34,778 nucleotides of DNA from Cellulomonas triticagri (GCF_003696205.1 NZ_RFFI01000035.1:1-34778), one strand, 5' to 3'; shown: positions 23,097 through 33,119, counted from the first letter of the stretch. Notes: generated by a model not told the origin, from the sequence alone. Numbers and translations are program-made.

Positions 23097-24362
23097 GTGC
23101 GCACCCGCCTTCTGCCCCTGCACGCCGTCACCCCGTCCGACGCGCGCGCCTGGCGCCGCCTCGCGGACACCGCCGTCGAACCGAACGTCTACCTCGACCC
23201 CCGGTTCCTGCTCCCCGCCCGGGACCGCGGCCACGAGACCGACGACCTGCGCCTGGTCGTGGTCGAGGAGCGCGGGGAGTGGCTCGCGCTGCTCGCCGTC
23301 ACGACGAAGCAGATCGGCCTCGGCGTGCCCGTGCGCGCCGCGACCACCGGCGGCACCTTCATGACCACGCACTCCGACCGGCACCACCCGCTCGTGCGGA
23401 TCGGCCGCGAGACCGAGGCGCTGCACGCCCTGCTGCGCGGCATCCGGTCCTCCGGCCTGCCCGGCCTCGTCCAGCTCCAGCACTTCCCGGCCGACGGGCC
23501 GCTCGCCGACGCCCTCGCCACCATCGTCGGGGCGACGTCGATGCGGGCCCACGAGCGCCGCCGAGTCGAGGCGGCGTGCGCGACCCGCGGCAGCGTCCCC
23601 GCACCCGTCCCCGTGCCCGCCCTGGTCGGCGCGGGGGCGCCGGGCCTCCCGACGGCGCCGCCCGGACCCGTCGTGGTCGACCCGCCGTTGCACCACGAGC
23701 ACATGGGCTCCGGCCGTCGCAAGGACGTCCGGCGCCGCGCCCGCGCCCTCGCCCGCGCCGCCGGGGGACCGCTGGCGCTGCACGACGTCAGCGCCGACCC
23801 CGCCGCCGACGACGCCTTCGTCGCGCTGCAGGCCTCCGGCTGGAAGGGCGACGCGGGGCAGGGCGGCGCGGCGCTCGCCCTCGACCCCGTCGCGCAGCGC
23901 TGGTTCCGGGAGGTGGTCGGGGCGTTCCGCGCGGACGGCGACGCCCTCGTGCTCCGGCTCGACGCCGGGGGGTGCACCCAGTGGACCGGGTACAGCCTGC
24001 GGTCCGGCGGCACCTACTTCGGGTTCCTCGACGCGTACGCCGAGGAGCACCGGCAGCACAGCCCCGGCGCGCTCGGGCGGCTCGCCGAGATCTCCTACTT
24101 GTTCGCCGCGACGGACGCCCCGGCGCTCGACCCGGCGTTCGACGCCCGGTACGTCACCGGCGCGCAGCTCTACCCCGACCGGCGCACGTACGCCGACGTC
24201 CTCGTGTCGACCGGCGGCGTCGTCGCCCGCACCGCCGTGCGGGCCGCGCCGGTCGCGCGGCGGCTCGGGTTCGGGGCCGGGGCGGTCGGGATGCCGCTCG
24301 CGCCCGAGCACGGCGCGGAGCTGGAGGAGCTGCTCCGGCTGCTCACCGCCGTCGGCGTCTGA
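23097..24362 (+). CDS. GNAT-type acyltransferase (BioF2/CelD-like, Acetyltransf_6)
   Basis: About 421 residues. GTG 23097 has GGAGG six bases upstream. The in-frame ATG 23043 has no ribosome site and would add 18 Pro-rich residues. The N-terminal half shows VEPNVYLDPRFLLPA, a hallmark of the CelD/BcsL type of double-GNAT proteins. The C-terminal GNAT half shows RRKDVRRRARALARA, DDAFVALQASGWKGDAGQGG, WFREVVGAF, and RLDAGGCTQWTGYSLRSGGTYFGFLDAYAEEHRQHSPG. These proteins are thought to acylate sugars or peptidoglycan-related products. The acceptor is unknown. It is followed 25 bases later by an MFS transporter on the same strand. Confidence 0.8.
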   Translation: MRTRLLPLHAVTPSDARAWRRLADTAVEPNVYLDPRFLLPARDRGHETDDLRLVVVEERGEWLALLAVTTKQIGLGVPVRAATTGGTFMTTHSDRHHPLVRIGRETEALHALLRGIRSSGLPGLVQLQHFPADGPLADALATIVGATSMRAHERRRVEAACATRGSVPAPVPVPALVGAGAPGLPTAPPGPVVVDPPLHHEHMGSGRRKDVRRRARALARAAGGPLALHDVSADPAADDAFVALQASGWKGDAGQGGAALALDPVAQRWFREVVGAFRADGDALVLRLDAGGCTQWTGYSLRSGGTYFGFLDAYAEEHRQHSPGALGRLAEISYLFAATDAPALDPAFDARYVTGAQLYPDRRTYADVLVSTGGVVARTAVRAAPVARRLGFGAGAVGMPLAPEHGAELEELLRLLTAVGV

Positions 24363-24373
24363 GGAGCCCGGCG

Positions 24374-24388
24374 TAGCGTGGGGGCTCG
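24374..24388 (+). promoter_or_regulatory. Putative -10 element of a leaderless transcript (MFS gene)
   Basis: TAGCGT at 24374-24379 ends eight bases before the GTG at 24388. The spacing matches the other leaderless candidates in this window. Confidence 0.4.
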
Positions 24389-25782
24389 TGCCGACCGCCC
24401 CCGCCCCCGACCGTCCGTTCGGTCCGCGGTTCGTGGTCCCGGTCCTCGTCGGCCCGGTGCTCAACCCGATCAACACCACCATGATCTCGGTCGCGCTGGT
24501 GCCGATCTCCCACGACCTCGGCATCCCGACGTCCCGCGCGGTCTGGCTGGTCGCCGGGCTGTACCTCGCGAGCGCCGTCGCGCAGCCGGTGATGGGGCGC
24601 CTCGCCGACGTGCTGGGTCCACGCCGCGTGTACCTCGCCGGGCTGGTGACCGTGCTCGTCGCGGGGGTGCTGCCGCTGGTGTGGCCGGGGTTCGCCGGAG
24701 TGCTCGCCGCGCGCGTGCTGATCGGCCTCGGCACGTCCAGCGCCTACCCGTCCGCGATGACGCTCATCTCCGACCGGTCCCGCCTCGTCGGGCGCCCGAC
24801 GCCGCCCGCGCTGCTGTCCGGGCTGTCCATCGCCGGGCTGACCACCGCCGCCGTCGGACCCGTGCTCGGCGGGCTGCTGATCGCGCTGTTCGAGTGGCAG
24901 GCGATCTTCCTGGTCAACGTGCCGCTCGCCCTCGCGGCGCTGGCGATGACGCTCGCGTGGATCCCGCGCGACCGGGACCGGCCGCGGGCCGAGGGCGTCG
25001 CCACCGAGCGACCGGGGATCGACGTCGTCGGGATCGCCCTGTTCGGGGCCGGGCTCACCGCGCTGCTGGTGTTCCTGCTGGAGCTCGCGCACCCGCTGTG
25101 GCCGCTGCTCGGCGTCGCGGTCCTGCTGCTCGCCGGGTTCGTCGCCTGGGAGCTGCGGCGCACCGCGCCGTTCGTGGACGTCCGGATGCTCGCGACCAAC
25201 GGGGCGCTCACCCGCACCTACGCGCGGATGTTCCTCGTCTACGTCGCGGCGTACTCGGTGGTCTACGGGTACAGCCAGTGGCTGCAGGGGCCCGCGGGGT
25301 TCGACGCCGACGCCGCCGGGCTGCTCCAGCTGCCCACCGCCGTGCTCGCCGGGCTCGCCTCCGTCGCCGTGGCGCGCGCCGTGCGGCTGCGGGCGCCGCT
25401 GGTGGCGGCCGGGGGACTGGCCGTCGTCGGCGGGCTGCTGCTCACCGGGATCGCCGCCGACGCGCCCCTGTGGCTGCTGCTGGTCGTCGCTGCTGTCTTC
25501 GGCGTCCCGCAGGGGCTCGCCTCCGTCGCGAACCAGGCCGCGCTGTACCGGCAGGCGCCCGCTGCGCAGATCGGCACCGCCTCCGGGCTGTCCCGCACCG
25601 CGGTGTACCTCGCCGCCATCGCGTCGTCCGCGGTCATCGGGCTGGTGTTCGACGAGGCGCCGACGGACGCGGGGCTGCACGTCATCGGCTGGGTCGTGCT
25701 CGCGGCGGGGGCGGCCGCCACGGTGCTCGCGGCCGTCGACCGCGCGCTGGCCGGGACCGAGGGGCGTCGCCGAGAGGGCTGA
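24388..25782 (+). CDS. MFS transporter (DHA2/EmrB-QacA-like)
   Basis: A 464-residue polytopic protein with about 12-14 helices. The first helix has NPINTTMISVALVPISHDLG, the opening of drug-efflux MFS proteins. Motif A is visible as GRLADVLGPRRVYLAG, and the antiporter motif C region as SIAGLTTAAVGPVLGGLLIALFEWQAIFLVNVPLA. It probably exports a small hydrophobic compound by proton antiport, but the substrate is not known. GTG 24388 is the likely leaderless start. It ends 15 bases before the convergent methyltransferase gene, with no room for a dedicated terminator. Confidence 0.9.
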   Translation: MPTAPAPDRPFGPRFVVPVLVGPVLNPINTTMISVALVPISHDLGIPTSRAVWLVAGLYLASAVAQPVMGRLADVLGPRRVYLAGLVTVLVAGVLPLVWPGFAGVLAARVLIGLGTSSAYPSAMTLISDRSRLVGRPTPPALLSGLSIAGLTTAAVGPVLGGLLIALFEWQAIFLVNVPLALAALAMTLAWIPRDRDRPRAEGVATERPGIDVVGIALFGAGLTALLVFLLELAHPLWPLLGVAVLLLAGFVAWELRRTAPFVDVRMLATNGALTRTYARMFLVYVAAYSVVYGYSQWLQGPAGFDADAAGLLQLPTAVLAGLASVAVARAVRLRAPLVAAGGLAVVGGLLLTGIAADAPLWLLLVVAAVFGVPQGLASVANQAALYRQAPAAQIGTASGLSRTAVYLAAIASSAVIGLVFDEAPTDAGLHVIGWVVLAAGAAATVLAAVDRALAGTEGRRREG

Positions 25783-25797
25783 CGCGCGGCGCCGGGC

Positions 25798-26604
25798 TCA
25801 CGCGGCGGGGCGCGTCCCCACCGCCAGCAGGTGCCCCGCCAGGTCCGCCGACGCCGGGTGCCCCTGGGCCCGCCGGGCGAGCAGCAGCGCCGCCTCGACC
25901 ACGTCGTCCGTCGCGGGGACGAGCTCCAGGGCGAGCGAGCCCGGACCCTCCAGCCCCTCGACCCGCACCCCGTCGAAGCCCGCGTCCGCGACCTCCCCGT
26001 GCAGCTCCTCGGCCGTGTGCAGGTGCGCGACAGGGAACCCCGGGACCAGGTCGTCGGCGACCTCGCCCGTCTCCAGCAGCCGCACCAGGTCCGCGGGCGG
26101 CAGGTCCGCGAACCGGGCGGCCAGCACCAGGTCCACGGCCGCGACGGTCCGGGTGATCGCCCCCGCGAGCACGTGACCGCCCGGCCGCAGCACCCGGTGC
26201 GCCTCGCGCAGCGCCGTCAGCCGGTCCGCCCGGGAGCGCAGGTGGTACAGCGGCCCGAGCAGCAGCACGGCGTCCACGGAGGCGTCCGGGGCGGACAGGG
26301 CGCGGGCGTCCCCGACCTCGGCCGCGAACCCGCCGTGCCGCCCGGCGGCGGCGACGTGCTCCGGGACCGGGTCGACCAGCGTGACGTCGTGCCCGAGCCC
26401 CGCGAGCCACGCGGCGTGCACACCGGTGCCGCCGCCGACGTCGAGCACCCGCGACCCGGGGGAGAGCAGCGCCGCCAGGGCCTCGCGCACCCGCTCGCGC
26501 TCGACCACCCCCGCCGCCGACCGGCCGGTGAGCCGCGTGGCCTCGTCGAACTGGCCGCCGTAGTAGGCGCGGATGCGGCGGTCCAGGTCGGGCTGGCTGC
26601 TCAT
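25798..26604 (-). CDS. Class I SAM-dependent methyltransferase (268 aa)
   Basis: The Rossmann methyltransferase core lies in residues about 45-150. Motif I is VLDVGGGTGVHAAWLA, the second acidic residue is in VTLVDPVPEHV, followed by VGDARALSAPDASVDAVLLLGPLYHL and the motif IV/VI HRVLRPGGHVLAGAI. The N-terminus RRIRAYYGGQFDEATRL is a common opening of this group. The substrate is unknown. ATG 26604 is chosen, with CAGACT six bases before it as a possible leaderless -10. The frame upstream of it adds only Arg/Pro-rich codons. It is divergent from the SMC-like operon. Confidence 0.88.
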   Translation of the reverse strand: MSSQPDLDRRIRAYYGGQFDEATRLTGRSAAGVVERERVREALAALLSPGSRVLDVGGGTGVHAAWLAGLGHDVTLVDPVPEHVAAAGRHGGFAAEVGDARALSAPDASVDAVLLLGPLYHLRSRADRLTALREAHRVLRPGGHVLAGAITRTVAAVDLVLAARFADLPPADLVRLLETGEVADDLVPGFPVAHLHTAEELHGEVADAGFDGVRVEGLEGPGSLALELVPATDDVVEAALLLARRAQGHPASADLAGHLLAVGTRPAA

Positions 26605-26668
26605 CGGCCCAGTCTGGCCGCAGGAGGGGCGTCGGCGGTGGTCGTTTGGTCCCACTGCCGCACCGCGC

Positions 26669-26735
26669 AGCGAGAACGCCGGTGTCGTTGTTCTCGCTTA
26701 TCGGCCTCAGTGAGAACAAGCCGCCCGTTGTTCTC
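26669..26735. repeat. Tandem GAGAAC/GTTCTC inverted repeats upstream of SMC operon
   Basis: Unit 1 pairs AGCGAGAAC (26669-26677) with GTTCTCGCT (26690-26698). Unit 2 pairs GAGAACAA (26712-26719) with TTGTTCTC (26728-26735). The middle TTGTTCTC (26688-26695) can also pair with GAGAACAA (26712-26719). The 14 bases CGTTGTTCTCGCTT occur twice, 40 bases apart, about four helical turns. They lie 81 bases before the first gene and upstream of its likely promoter, so a double operator is the simplest reading. A MITE-like or attenuator role is possible. Confidence 0.7.
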
Positions 26736-26801
26736 GCTTCCGGGACCGTCCGCCAGGGCGTCCGCGCCGCGGACGTGTCACGGGGGACCTCCACGCTCAC
26801 C

Positions 26802-26816
26802 TACGCTGTCCGGCGA
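26802..26816 (+). promoter_or_regulatory. Putative -10 element of the SMC operon (leaderless)
   Basis: TACGCT at 26802-26807 ends eight bases before ATG 26816. There is no Shine-Dalgarno sequence in between. Confidence 0.45.
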
Positions 26817-28303
26817 TGATCACTCGTGCCGAAGGGGCGTACCTGGGCGCCGTCCGGGCCTTCCAGAACCCGATGCTGGACCTGCTGCACAAGCGCCACG
26901 CCCCCCTGGTGGTGTCGTTGCTGTCGGTCGTGTTCACCGCCGAGCGCCCGCAGGTGCCCGTCGCGGACGCGCACACCGAGGTCGGCGACGCCCTCGACCA
27001 GCTGCGCGGCGCGGGCTACGCGGACCAGCTGCCGGTGGGCACCGCCCGCGACCTGTGCCGGCAGTGGGCCGACGCGGGCTGGCTGGTGCGGCAGGTGCTG
27101 GAGGACGACGTCGAGGTCTACCAGCTCTCCGCGCACGCGGTCGCGGCCCTGGAGGTCGCCGGGCGCGCGGGCGGCACGCGGGCCCGCGTGTCGCAGTCCC
27201 GGGTGCGGACGCTGCTGGACGCCGTCGACCGGCTCGCCGAGGACGCCGACCCCGACGTGCTGATGCGCATGGCGCGGCTGGACGCGGAGATCGCGCGGCT
27301 GCGGGCCGAGCTCGAGCACGTGCAGAAGACCGGCAGCGTCGACCAGGTCGACGAGGAGACGCTGCTGGAGGAGGCCGAGAACGTCCTGCACCTGGTGCGC
27401 GAGCTCCCGGCGGACTTCGCGCGGGTCGCGGAGTCGATCAAGGCGATGCAGCGCGACGTCGTGACGGCGCTGCGGCAGGACGAGCGCCCCACCGGTGCGG
27501 TGCTGCGCGAGTACCTGGAGCGCGGCGAGCAGGTCATGGAGTCGACCACGGAGGGCCGGGCGTTCGCCGGGGCGCTGCGCCTGATCGGCGACCCGCAGCG
27601 GCTGGACGACCTGTCGAACCGGATCGGCGTGGTGCTGCGGCACCCGTTCAGCCGCCGGCTGCCCGCCGCGCAGCGCACCGAGCTCGGGGAGATCGTGCGC
27701 CGCATCGAGCAGGGCCTGGAGCAGGTGTTCGCGGCGCAGCGCGAGGCGTCGTACGTGATCACCGCGCAGGTCCGCAACCACGACCCGCTGCGGGACCGGC
27801 AGGTGGACGAGCTGCTGCGCGAGGTGATGACCGGCCTGCAGGCCTGGGTGCCGGACGCCCGGCGCGGGCAGGCGGTCGACCCCCTGCGCCGCCTGCCGGT
27901 CGCGGAGGTCGAGAACCTGCGGCAGACGCTCGGGGACCTGCGCCCCGCGCAGCCGCCGAACCCGCTGGCCGAGTGGGCGGACGAGGACGACGGCACCGCC
28001 GACGAGGCGCTGGCCTGGGGCGGGCCGCACTACACGCAGCTCGGCGAGCACCTGGCCGCGTACGCCGCGGCGACGCCGGGCACCACGCCCGACCAGGTCG
28101 ACCTGGCGGCGGCGTTCAACGCGGCGCCCGAGCCGCTGCGCCGCCCCGTCGACCTGCTGGGCCTGCTGGAGATCGCGCACCTGCGCGGCATGACGGAGAC
28201 GGACGAGGTCGCCTGGGCCGAGGCGGTGCGACCGGACGGCAGCCGCCGCCGGTTCGCCTTCGGGGCCGTGACGACGCGAGCGAAGGACGAGGACGATGAC
28301 TGA
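26816..28303 (+). CDS. jetA: DUF3375 protein, JetA/MksF-like kleisin subunit
   Basis: A 495-residue DUF3375-type protein, normal length for JetA. The winged-helix-like N-terminus (about 1-115) includes [19 protein letters not shown] and [20 protein letters not shown]. The middle is helical and coiled ([52 protein letters not shown]), then [21 protein letters not shown] and [14 protein letters not shown]. The C-terminus has [21 protein letters not shown]. In Wadjet and MksBEF complexes this is the kleisin that closes the SMC ring and binds the kite subunit. It is the first gene of a coupled operon: its stop overlaps the next start by 8 bases. Transcription probably starts at its ATG. Confidence 0.88.
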   Translation: MITRAEGAYLGAVRAFQNPMLDLLHKRHAPLVVSLLSVVFTAERPQVPVADAHTEVGDALDQLRGAGYADQLPVGTARDLCRQWADAGWLVRQVLEDDVEVYQLSAHAVAALEVAGRAGGTRARVSQSRVRTLLDAVDRLAEDADPDVLMRMARLDAEIARLRAELEHVQKTGSVDQVDEETLLEEAENVLHLVRELPADFARVAESIKAMQRDVVTALRQDERPTGAVLREYLERGEQVMESTTEGRAFAGALRLIGDPQRLDDLSNRIGVVLRHPFSRRLPAAQRTELGEIVRRIEQGLEQVFAAQREASYVITAQVRNHDPLRDRQVDELLREVMTGLQAWVPDARRGQAVDPLRRLPVAEVENLRQTLGDLRPAQPPNPLAEWADEDDGTADEALAWGGPHYTQLGEHLAAYAAATPGTTPDQVDLAAAFNAAPEPLRRPVDLLGLLEIAHLRGMTETDEVAWAEAVRPDGSRRRFAFGAVTTRAKDEDDD

Positions 28304-29156
28304 GACCACCACCCCGCAGCCCGAGGGCACGGGCGTCGTGGACGACCCGTTCATCGCCCCGGTGCCGATGGAGGAGGACCCCGCCGAGCTGTTCGCGGGG
28401 GACTCCGGCACGCTCGACGCCGAGGTGCGCCGCGTCCTGGTCCGCCTGCTGCAGCGCCGGTTCCTGCTCGCCGAGCGCAACGCGGCCCAGTGGAAGGTGC
28501 TGCTCGACAACCAGCAGGTGATCGAGTCGCGGCTGCACGACCTCTACGTGCACCTCGTCGTCGACCACGAGCGCGGCGTCGCCTACAAGCGGCAGGTCCG
28601 CTCGGGCGAGGCCGACGTGCCGGTGCTGCTCCGCGACGAGGCATACACCCGCGCCGAGACGCTGGTGCTGGTGCACCTGCGCTCGGTGTTCCAGCGCAGC
28701 CGCGGTGAGGGCGAGTCCTCGGTGCGCGTCGACGTCGAGGAGATCGAGCAGACCGCGCTCACGTACTTCGACCCCGACGACACCAACATCGCCGCGCGGC
28801 AGCGCGAGATCCGCTCCGCCGTCGCGCGCCTGGCGAAGGAGGGCGTGGTCGAGGAGGAGTCCGAGGGGCGCTTCCGGGTCACGCCGCTGGTGGAGATCGT
28901 GCTGAGCAACGAGCGCCTCGCCGAGCTCAGCGGCTGGCTCCGCGAGCAGGTCCGCACGGGCGGGACGGTCGTCGTGGACGACGACCTGCCGGTGGCGGCG
29001 CCGGAGGACGACGAGCCCGACGCCGGTGGCGCGCCGGAGGGCGGTGACGAGCCCGAGGAGGCCGCGGACCCCGGCCCGACGTTGGAGGAGTCCGTCCTCG
29101 CCGAGGACACGCAGGCGCCTGAGAACCCCGACACGGCCGAGGAGGTCGCCCGATGA
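28296..29156 (+). CDS. jetB: DUF4194 protein, JetB/MksE-like kite subunit with acidic tail
   Basis: A 286-residue protein. The DUF4194 core (about 40-215) is recognisable from [96 protein letters not shown] and [15 protein letters not shown]. Kite proteins bind the kleisin and DNA in SMC complexes. The last 60 residues are a very acidic, Pro/Ala/Glu-rich tail without predicted structure, beyond the usual core. AAGGACGAGG precedes ATG 28296. The stop overlaps the jetC-like start (ATGA). Confidence 0.87.
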   Translation: MTETTTPQPEGTGVVDDPFIAPVPMEEDPAELFAGDSGTLDAEVRRVLVRLLQRRFLLAERNAAQWKVLLDNQQVIESRLHDLYVHLVVDHERGVAYKRQVRSGEADVPVLLRDEAYTRAETLVLVHLRSVFQRSRGEGESSVRVDVEEIEQTALTYFDPDDTNIAARQREIRSAVARLAKEGVVEEESEGRFRVTPLVEIVLSNERLAELSGWLREQVRTGGTVVVDDDLPVAAPEDDEPDAGGAPEGGDEPEEAADPGPTLEESVLAEDTQAPENPDTAEEVAR

Positions 29157-32100
29157 CGATGGTCGACACGCTGTTCGGGCTGATCCCCGCCGCGTCCACG
29201 GGTCAGCAGTGGGTCGCGCGCGACCTGCAGCTCATCAACTGGGGCGGGTACGACGGCTACCACCGCGTCCGGCTGGCCCCGACGGCGACGCTGCTGTCCG
29301 GTGGTTCGGGCTCCGGCAAGTCCACGCTGATGGACGCGTACATCGCCCTGCTGATGCCGCACACCACGCCGTTCAACGGTGCGTCCAACGGCGGCGTCGT
29401 GGGGCGTCCGCGCGGCAAGGACCAGCGCAACATCCTGTCCTACGCCCGCGGCAAGGTGGACGAGTCCCGCACCGAGGACGGCACCCGGCAGCGGGTGCTG
29501 CGCGGCGACAACCGCGACACCTGGTCGGCCATCGCGATGACGTGGGCGGACCAGGCGGGACGCGAGTTCACCGCCGTGCGCGCCTGGTACGTGGCGTCGG
29601 CCGCCCGCACCCTGGAGGACGTGCAGGCGCTGCGCGCGACCACCGAGGGCGGCATCGACCTGCGCGAGCTGGAGGCCGCCGCGGCCGACCGGTTCGCGCG
29701 CCCCGCCGTGCACGCGGCGGGCCTGACGGCGTTCGACACGGACCGCGAGTTCACCGCGCGGCTGCACTCGACGCTCGGCATCGGCGCCACGGGCGACGGC
29801 ACCAAGGCCGTCGCGCTGCTGGGCCGCATCCAGGCCGGGCAGCAGATCACCACCGTGGACGCGCTGTACAAGGCGATGGTGCTGGAGGAGCCGAGCACGT
29901 TCGCCACGGCGGACGCGGTCGTGGAGCAGTTCGACAAGCTGTCCGGCACCCGCGAGCAGATGATCACCGCGCGCCAGCAGGTCAAGGCGCTGGAGCCGAT
30001 CCGCGCGCACCGCGAGGCCGCCGACGGCGCCGCCGCGCGCCTGGGCGTCATCGACCAGATCGGCACCGTGGACGACACCGGGTCGGTCGCGGCGCTGTGG
30101 CGGCACGAGCGCCGCCTCGACCTGCTGCGGTCCGTCGAGGAGGAGCTGCAGCGCGGGCACCGGCAGGCCGAGCGCCGCTCCGTCGAGACCACGAGCCGGA
30201 TCGCCGCCGCGCGCTCCGAGCTCGACGGCGTCCGGGAGACGCTCTGGTCGTCGGGTGGCGACCGCCTCGCGACCGCGCAGCGGGAGCTCGCGGCCACCGA
30301 GGACAAGCTCGAGCGGGTGCTGCGCGGGCGGGGTCGTCTCGACGCGGTGCTCCAGACGGCGTTCGGGACCACCGTCACCACCGAGGCGGAGTTCGACGCC
30401 CTCGCCGAGCGCGGGCGTGCCGCGCAGTCCGACGGCGACGCGAAGGCCGCGGCGCGCTCGGAGTTCGGCGCCGCGATGGCCGAGCGGAAGGCCGCCGGGG
30501 TCGACCTCGCCGTGCTGCGCGCCGACCGCGAGGCCGTGCTCAGCCGCCAGGACAACATCCCGGGCGACCTGCACCGGGCGCGCGCCGCCCTCGCCGAGGC
30601 CGCGGGCCTGAGCCCGGAGGACCTGCCGTTCGTCGCCGAGCTGGTCGAGGTGCGCACCGAGCACGAGCCGTGGCGCGACGCGTTCAACCTGGCGCTCGGC
30701 GGCTTCGCGACGCTGCTGCTCATCGACGCCGCGCACATCAGCGCGTTCCGGAAGGCCATCGACGCGGTCCCCACGTCCCGGCGCATTCGGTTCGAGGGCG
30801 TCCCCACCGACATGGCGACGGACGTCGCCCTCGACCCGCGCACCCTGCCGGGCCGGCTCGACTTCCGCAGCGGGCCCTTCACGGGGTGGCTGCGCAGCGA
30901 GCTCGCCAGCCGGTTCGCGTACGTGTGCGTCGACACACCCGGCGAGCTGTCCCAGCACGCCAAGGCCCTGACCCGCACCGGGCAGGTGTCCGAGGGGCGC
31001 CGCGGCGCGCACGGCGGGCAGGGGCGCGCCAACGTGCTCGGGTTCACCAACACCCGCCGCCTCGCGCACCTGGACGAGCAGATCGCCCGGGCGTCCGAGC
31101 GGCTGTCCGCCGCGGAGTCCCAGGTGCTCGCCGCCGACGACCGCCTCGACAAGCACGACGTCGAGCTGCGGGCGTACCAGGCGCTCGACGCGATCAGCTG
31201 GGACCAGGTCGACGTGGCCTCGGTGGAGGCCGAGCGCACCCGGTGGTCCACGGTGATCGAGGACGTCACGTCCGGCAGCCCCGAGGTCACGAAGCTCCAG
31301 GCGCGGGTCACCGAGCTCGAGGCGACGATCCGGTCGCTCACCGAGGAGGTCGGGCGCACCAAGGGCTCCGTCGAGGAGATCGGTGACCGCTGGTCCGCCG
31401 TCACCGACGAGGTCGACGTCGCCCAGGCCGCCATCGACGCCGCCGCCGACGCCGAGGTCACCGTCGCCGACGACCAGCGCGACTACCTCGACGGCCTGCT
31501 CGGCAGCGGACCCGAGGGCCGGCCCGACGCCGCCGCGCGCGCCGCCGACCCCGAGGCCGCGCTCGCCGCGTTCGACGCGACCGTGGCCCGCGCCAACGAC
31601 ATCCTGCGTGCCGACCGCGAGGAGGCGCAGCGCACCATCGCCGCCGCCCGCGACGCGCTGCGCCGGACCTTCGAGACGTTCGTCGAGCGTTGGCCCGACC
31701 CGAACCTCGGCACCGACCCCGACGCGTCCTACGGCGACTTCGCGCGGGTGCTCACCGCGCTGGAGACCAACGGGCTGCACGAGCTCGAGGCCGAGTGGCG
31801 CAAGAGCCTGCTGCGGCTGTCCGGCAACGACCTGACCGACCTGCACCACGCCCTCGGGCGCTCCGTGCGGGAGATCAAGGAGCGCATCCGGCCGGTCAAC
31901 GACATCCTCGCGGACCTGCCGTTCGCCGACGACGACCACCGGCTGCGCATCGACGCCCGGGACACCCAGTCGACCGTCGTGCTGCGGTTCCGCAAGGAGC
32001 TCAAGGACCTGCAGGAGCTGCTGGCCACCGACGCCACCGACGCCGAGCGCGAGAAGCGGTACCACCGGATGGCCAAGGTCATCGACCGGATCCGCCGCAA

Positions 32101-32527
32101 CGCCCCGGACTTCGCCGACCTGGTGGACGTGCGTCGCCACGTGCGGCTGAGCGCCGAGAAGGTCGACCTGGAGGGCACGCACGTCGCCCTCTACGACCAC
32201 ATCGGGGAGAAGTCCGGTGGCGAGTCGCAGGAGCTCGTGGCGTTCATCGTCGGCGCCGCGCTGCGGTACCAGCTCGGCGACGCCGGGGCCGCTCGTCCTC
32301 GCTACGCGCCGGTGTTCCTGGACGAGGCGCTGATCAAGGCCGACGCCCGGTTCACCGGCCGCGCCGTCGGGGCGTGGCGCGGGCTCGGGTTCCAGCTCGT
32401 CATCGGGGCGCCCAACGACAAGTTCAGCGCCCTGGAGCCGCACGTCGACCTCAAGTACGTCGTGCTCAAGGACACCACCGGCCGCTCGCGCACCAAGCCC
32501 GTCGCGGGCGTGGCGGCGGAGGCCTGA
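29153..32527 (+). CDS. jetC: SMC/MukB-like ATPase, JetC/MksB-like
   Basis: A 1124-residue ATP-binding protein of the SbcC/MukB-like JetC family. It is preceded by [14 protein letters not shown] and begins its P-loop with G50-G-S-G-S-G-K56-S-T. Two long coiled-coil stretches (about 290-430 and 630-780) flank a hinge-like globular part (about 455-620: [67 protein letters not shown]). The head returns with the ABC signature K-S1021-G-G-E-S1025 and Walker [13 protein letters not shown] (D1057, E1058). In Wadjet it extrudes DNA loops to detect small circular plasmids, and in MksBEF it acts in chromosome organisation. All ATPase motifs look intact. Confidence 0.92.
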   Translation: MTMVDTLFGLIPAASTGQQWVARDLQLINWGGYDGYHRVRLAPTATLLSGGSGSGKSTLMDAYIALLMPHTTPFNGASNGGVVGRPRGKDQRNILSYARGKVDESRTEDGTRQRVLRGDNRDTWSAIAMTWADQAGREFTAVRAWYVASAARTLEDVQALRATTEGGIDLRELEAAAADRFARPAVHAAGLTAFDTDREFTARLHSTLGIGATGDGTKAVALLGRIQAGQQITTVDALYKAMVLEEPSTFATADAVVEQFDKLSGTREQMITARQQVKALEPIRAHREAADGAAARLGVIDQIGTVDDTGSVAALWRHERRLDLLRSVEEELQRGHRQAERRSVETTSRIAAARSELDGVRETLWSSGGDRLATAQRELAATEDKLERVLRGRGRLDAVLQTAFGTTVTTEAEFDALAERGRAAQSDGDAKAAARSEFGAAMAERKAAGVDLAVLRADREAVLSRQDNIPGDLHRARAALAEAAGLSPEDLPFVAELVEVRTEHEPWRDAFNLALGGFATLLLIDAAHISAFRKAIDAVPTSRRIRFEGVPTDMATDVALDPRTLPGRLDFRSGPFTGWLRSELASRFAYVCVDTPGELSQHAKALTRTGQVSEGRRGAHGGQGRANVLGFTNTRRLAHLDEQIARASERLSAAESQVLAADDRLDKHDVELRAYQALDAISWDQVDVASVEAERTRWSTVIEDVTSGSPEVTKLQARVTELEATIRSLTEEVGRTKGSVEEIGDRWSAVTDEVDVAQAAIDAAADAEVTVADDQRDYLDGLLGSGPEGRPDAAARAADPEAALAAFDATVARANDILRADREEAQRTIAAARDALRRTFETFVERWPDPNLGTDPDASYGDFARVLTALETNGLHELEAEWRKSLLRLSGNDLTDLHHALGRSVREIKERIRPVNDILADLPFADDDHRLRIDARDTQSTVVLRFRKELKDLQELLATDATDAEREKRYHRMAKVIDRIRRNAPDFADLVDVRRHVRLSAEKVDLEGTHVALYDHIGEKSGGESQELVAFIVGAALRYQLGDAGAARPRYAPVFLDEALIKADARFTGRAVGAWRGLGFQLVIGAPNDKFSALEPHVDLKYVVLKDTTGRSRTKPVAGVAAEA

Positions 32528-32528
32528 C

Positions 32529-33080
32529 GTGATCGGCGGGGGGACGGAGCCCGAGGTCCTGCTGATCGCGGGGCGCTCGGGCTCCGGCAAGACCGCCGTC
32601 GCCCACGAGGTCTCCGCCCGCTGGGCCCGGTCCGGGCTCGCGCACGTGCTGGTGGACGGCGACAACCTCGCCGCCGCCCACCCGAAGCCGCCGCGCGACC
32701 CGCACGGCACCGCCCTCACGGAGGCGAACCTCCGGGCCCTGTGGGCGAACTACGCCGCCGCCGGGTACCGGCGGGTGGTCTACGTGAACACCGTCAGCGT
32801 CCTGGAGCGCGAGATGATCACCCGCGCCCTCGGCGGGCGCGCCCGCGTCGGCGGGGTGCTGCTCACCGCGTCGGCCCGCACCATCCGCACCCGGCTCGGG
32901 GCGCGGGAGGTCGGGACGGAGCTCGCCGCGCACCTCGACCGGTCCGCGGCCGCGGCCGAGGTGCTCGACCGGGCGGCCGGGCCGTGGGTCGTGCGCGTCG
33001 GGACCGACGGGCGGACGGTCGAGGAGGTCGCGGCGGCCGTCACGGCGGCGTCGGGCTGGGAGCCTCCGGGCGGGGAGTAG
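32529..33080 (+). CDS. Small P-loop NTPase, kinase-like (183 aa), in the JetD position
   Basis: GTG 32529 starts one base after the jetC-like stop, so it is translated from the same mRNA. The P-loop is LLIAGRSGSGKTAVAHEVS at the N-terminus. Then come HVLVDGDNLAAAHPKPPRDPHGTALTEANLRALWANYAAAGYRRVVYVNTVS, a candidate Walker B or acceptor region, and LTASARTIRTRLGAREVGTELAAHLDRS, a lid-like Arg-rich helix as in nucleoside or small-molecule kinases. It has no toprim, DUF3322 or DUF2220 features, so it is not JetD. Similar stand-alone ATPases are common in actinobacteria with unknown substrate. Whether it belongs functionally to the SMC complex or is a chance neighbour is open. Confidence 0.8.
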   Translation: MIGGGTEPEVLLIAGRSGSGKTAVAHEVSARWARSGLAHVLVDGDNLAAAHPKPPRDPHGTALTEANLRALWANYAAAGYRRVVYVNTVSVLEREMITRALGGRARVGGVLLTASARTIRTRLGAREVGTELAAHLDRSAAAAEVLDRAAGPWVVRVGTDGRTVEEVAAAVTAASGWEPPGGE

Positions 33081-33119
33081 CGGGCGCGCGGCGCGCCGTC
33101 CCGTGGCATCGTGCGCAGG

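Noticed and set aside
28583..32719. 1378-codon open frame antisense to the SMC-like gene
   Set aside because: It is a shadow of the jetC-like gene, whose P-loop, signature and Walker B lie on the plus strand. The antisense product is low-complexity.
32529..33080. Fourth operon gene as JetD
   Set aside because: It is 183 residues with an N-terminal P-loop and a kinase-like layout. It lacks the length and the DUF3322/DUF2220 toprim-like features of JetD.
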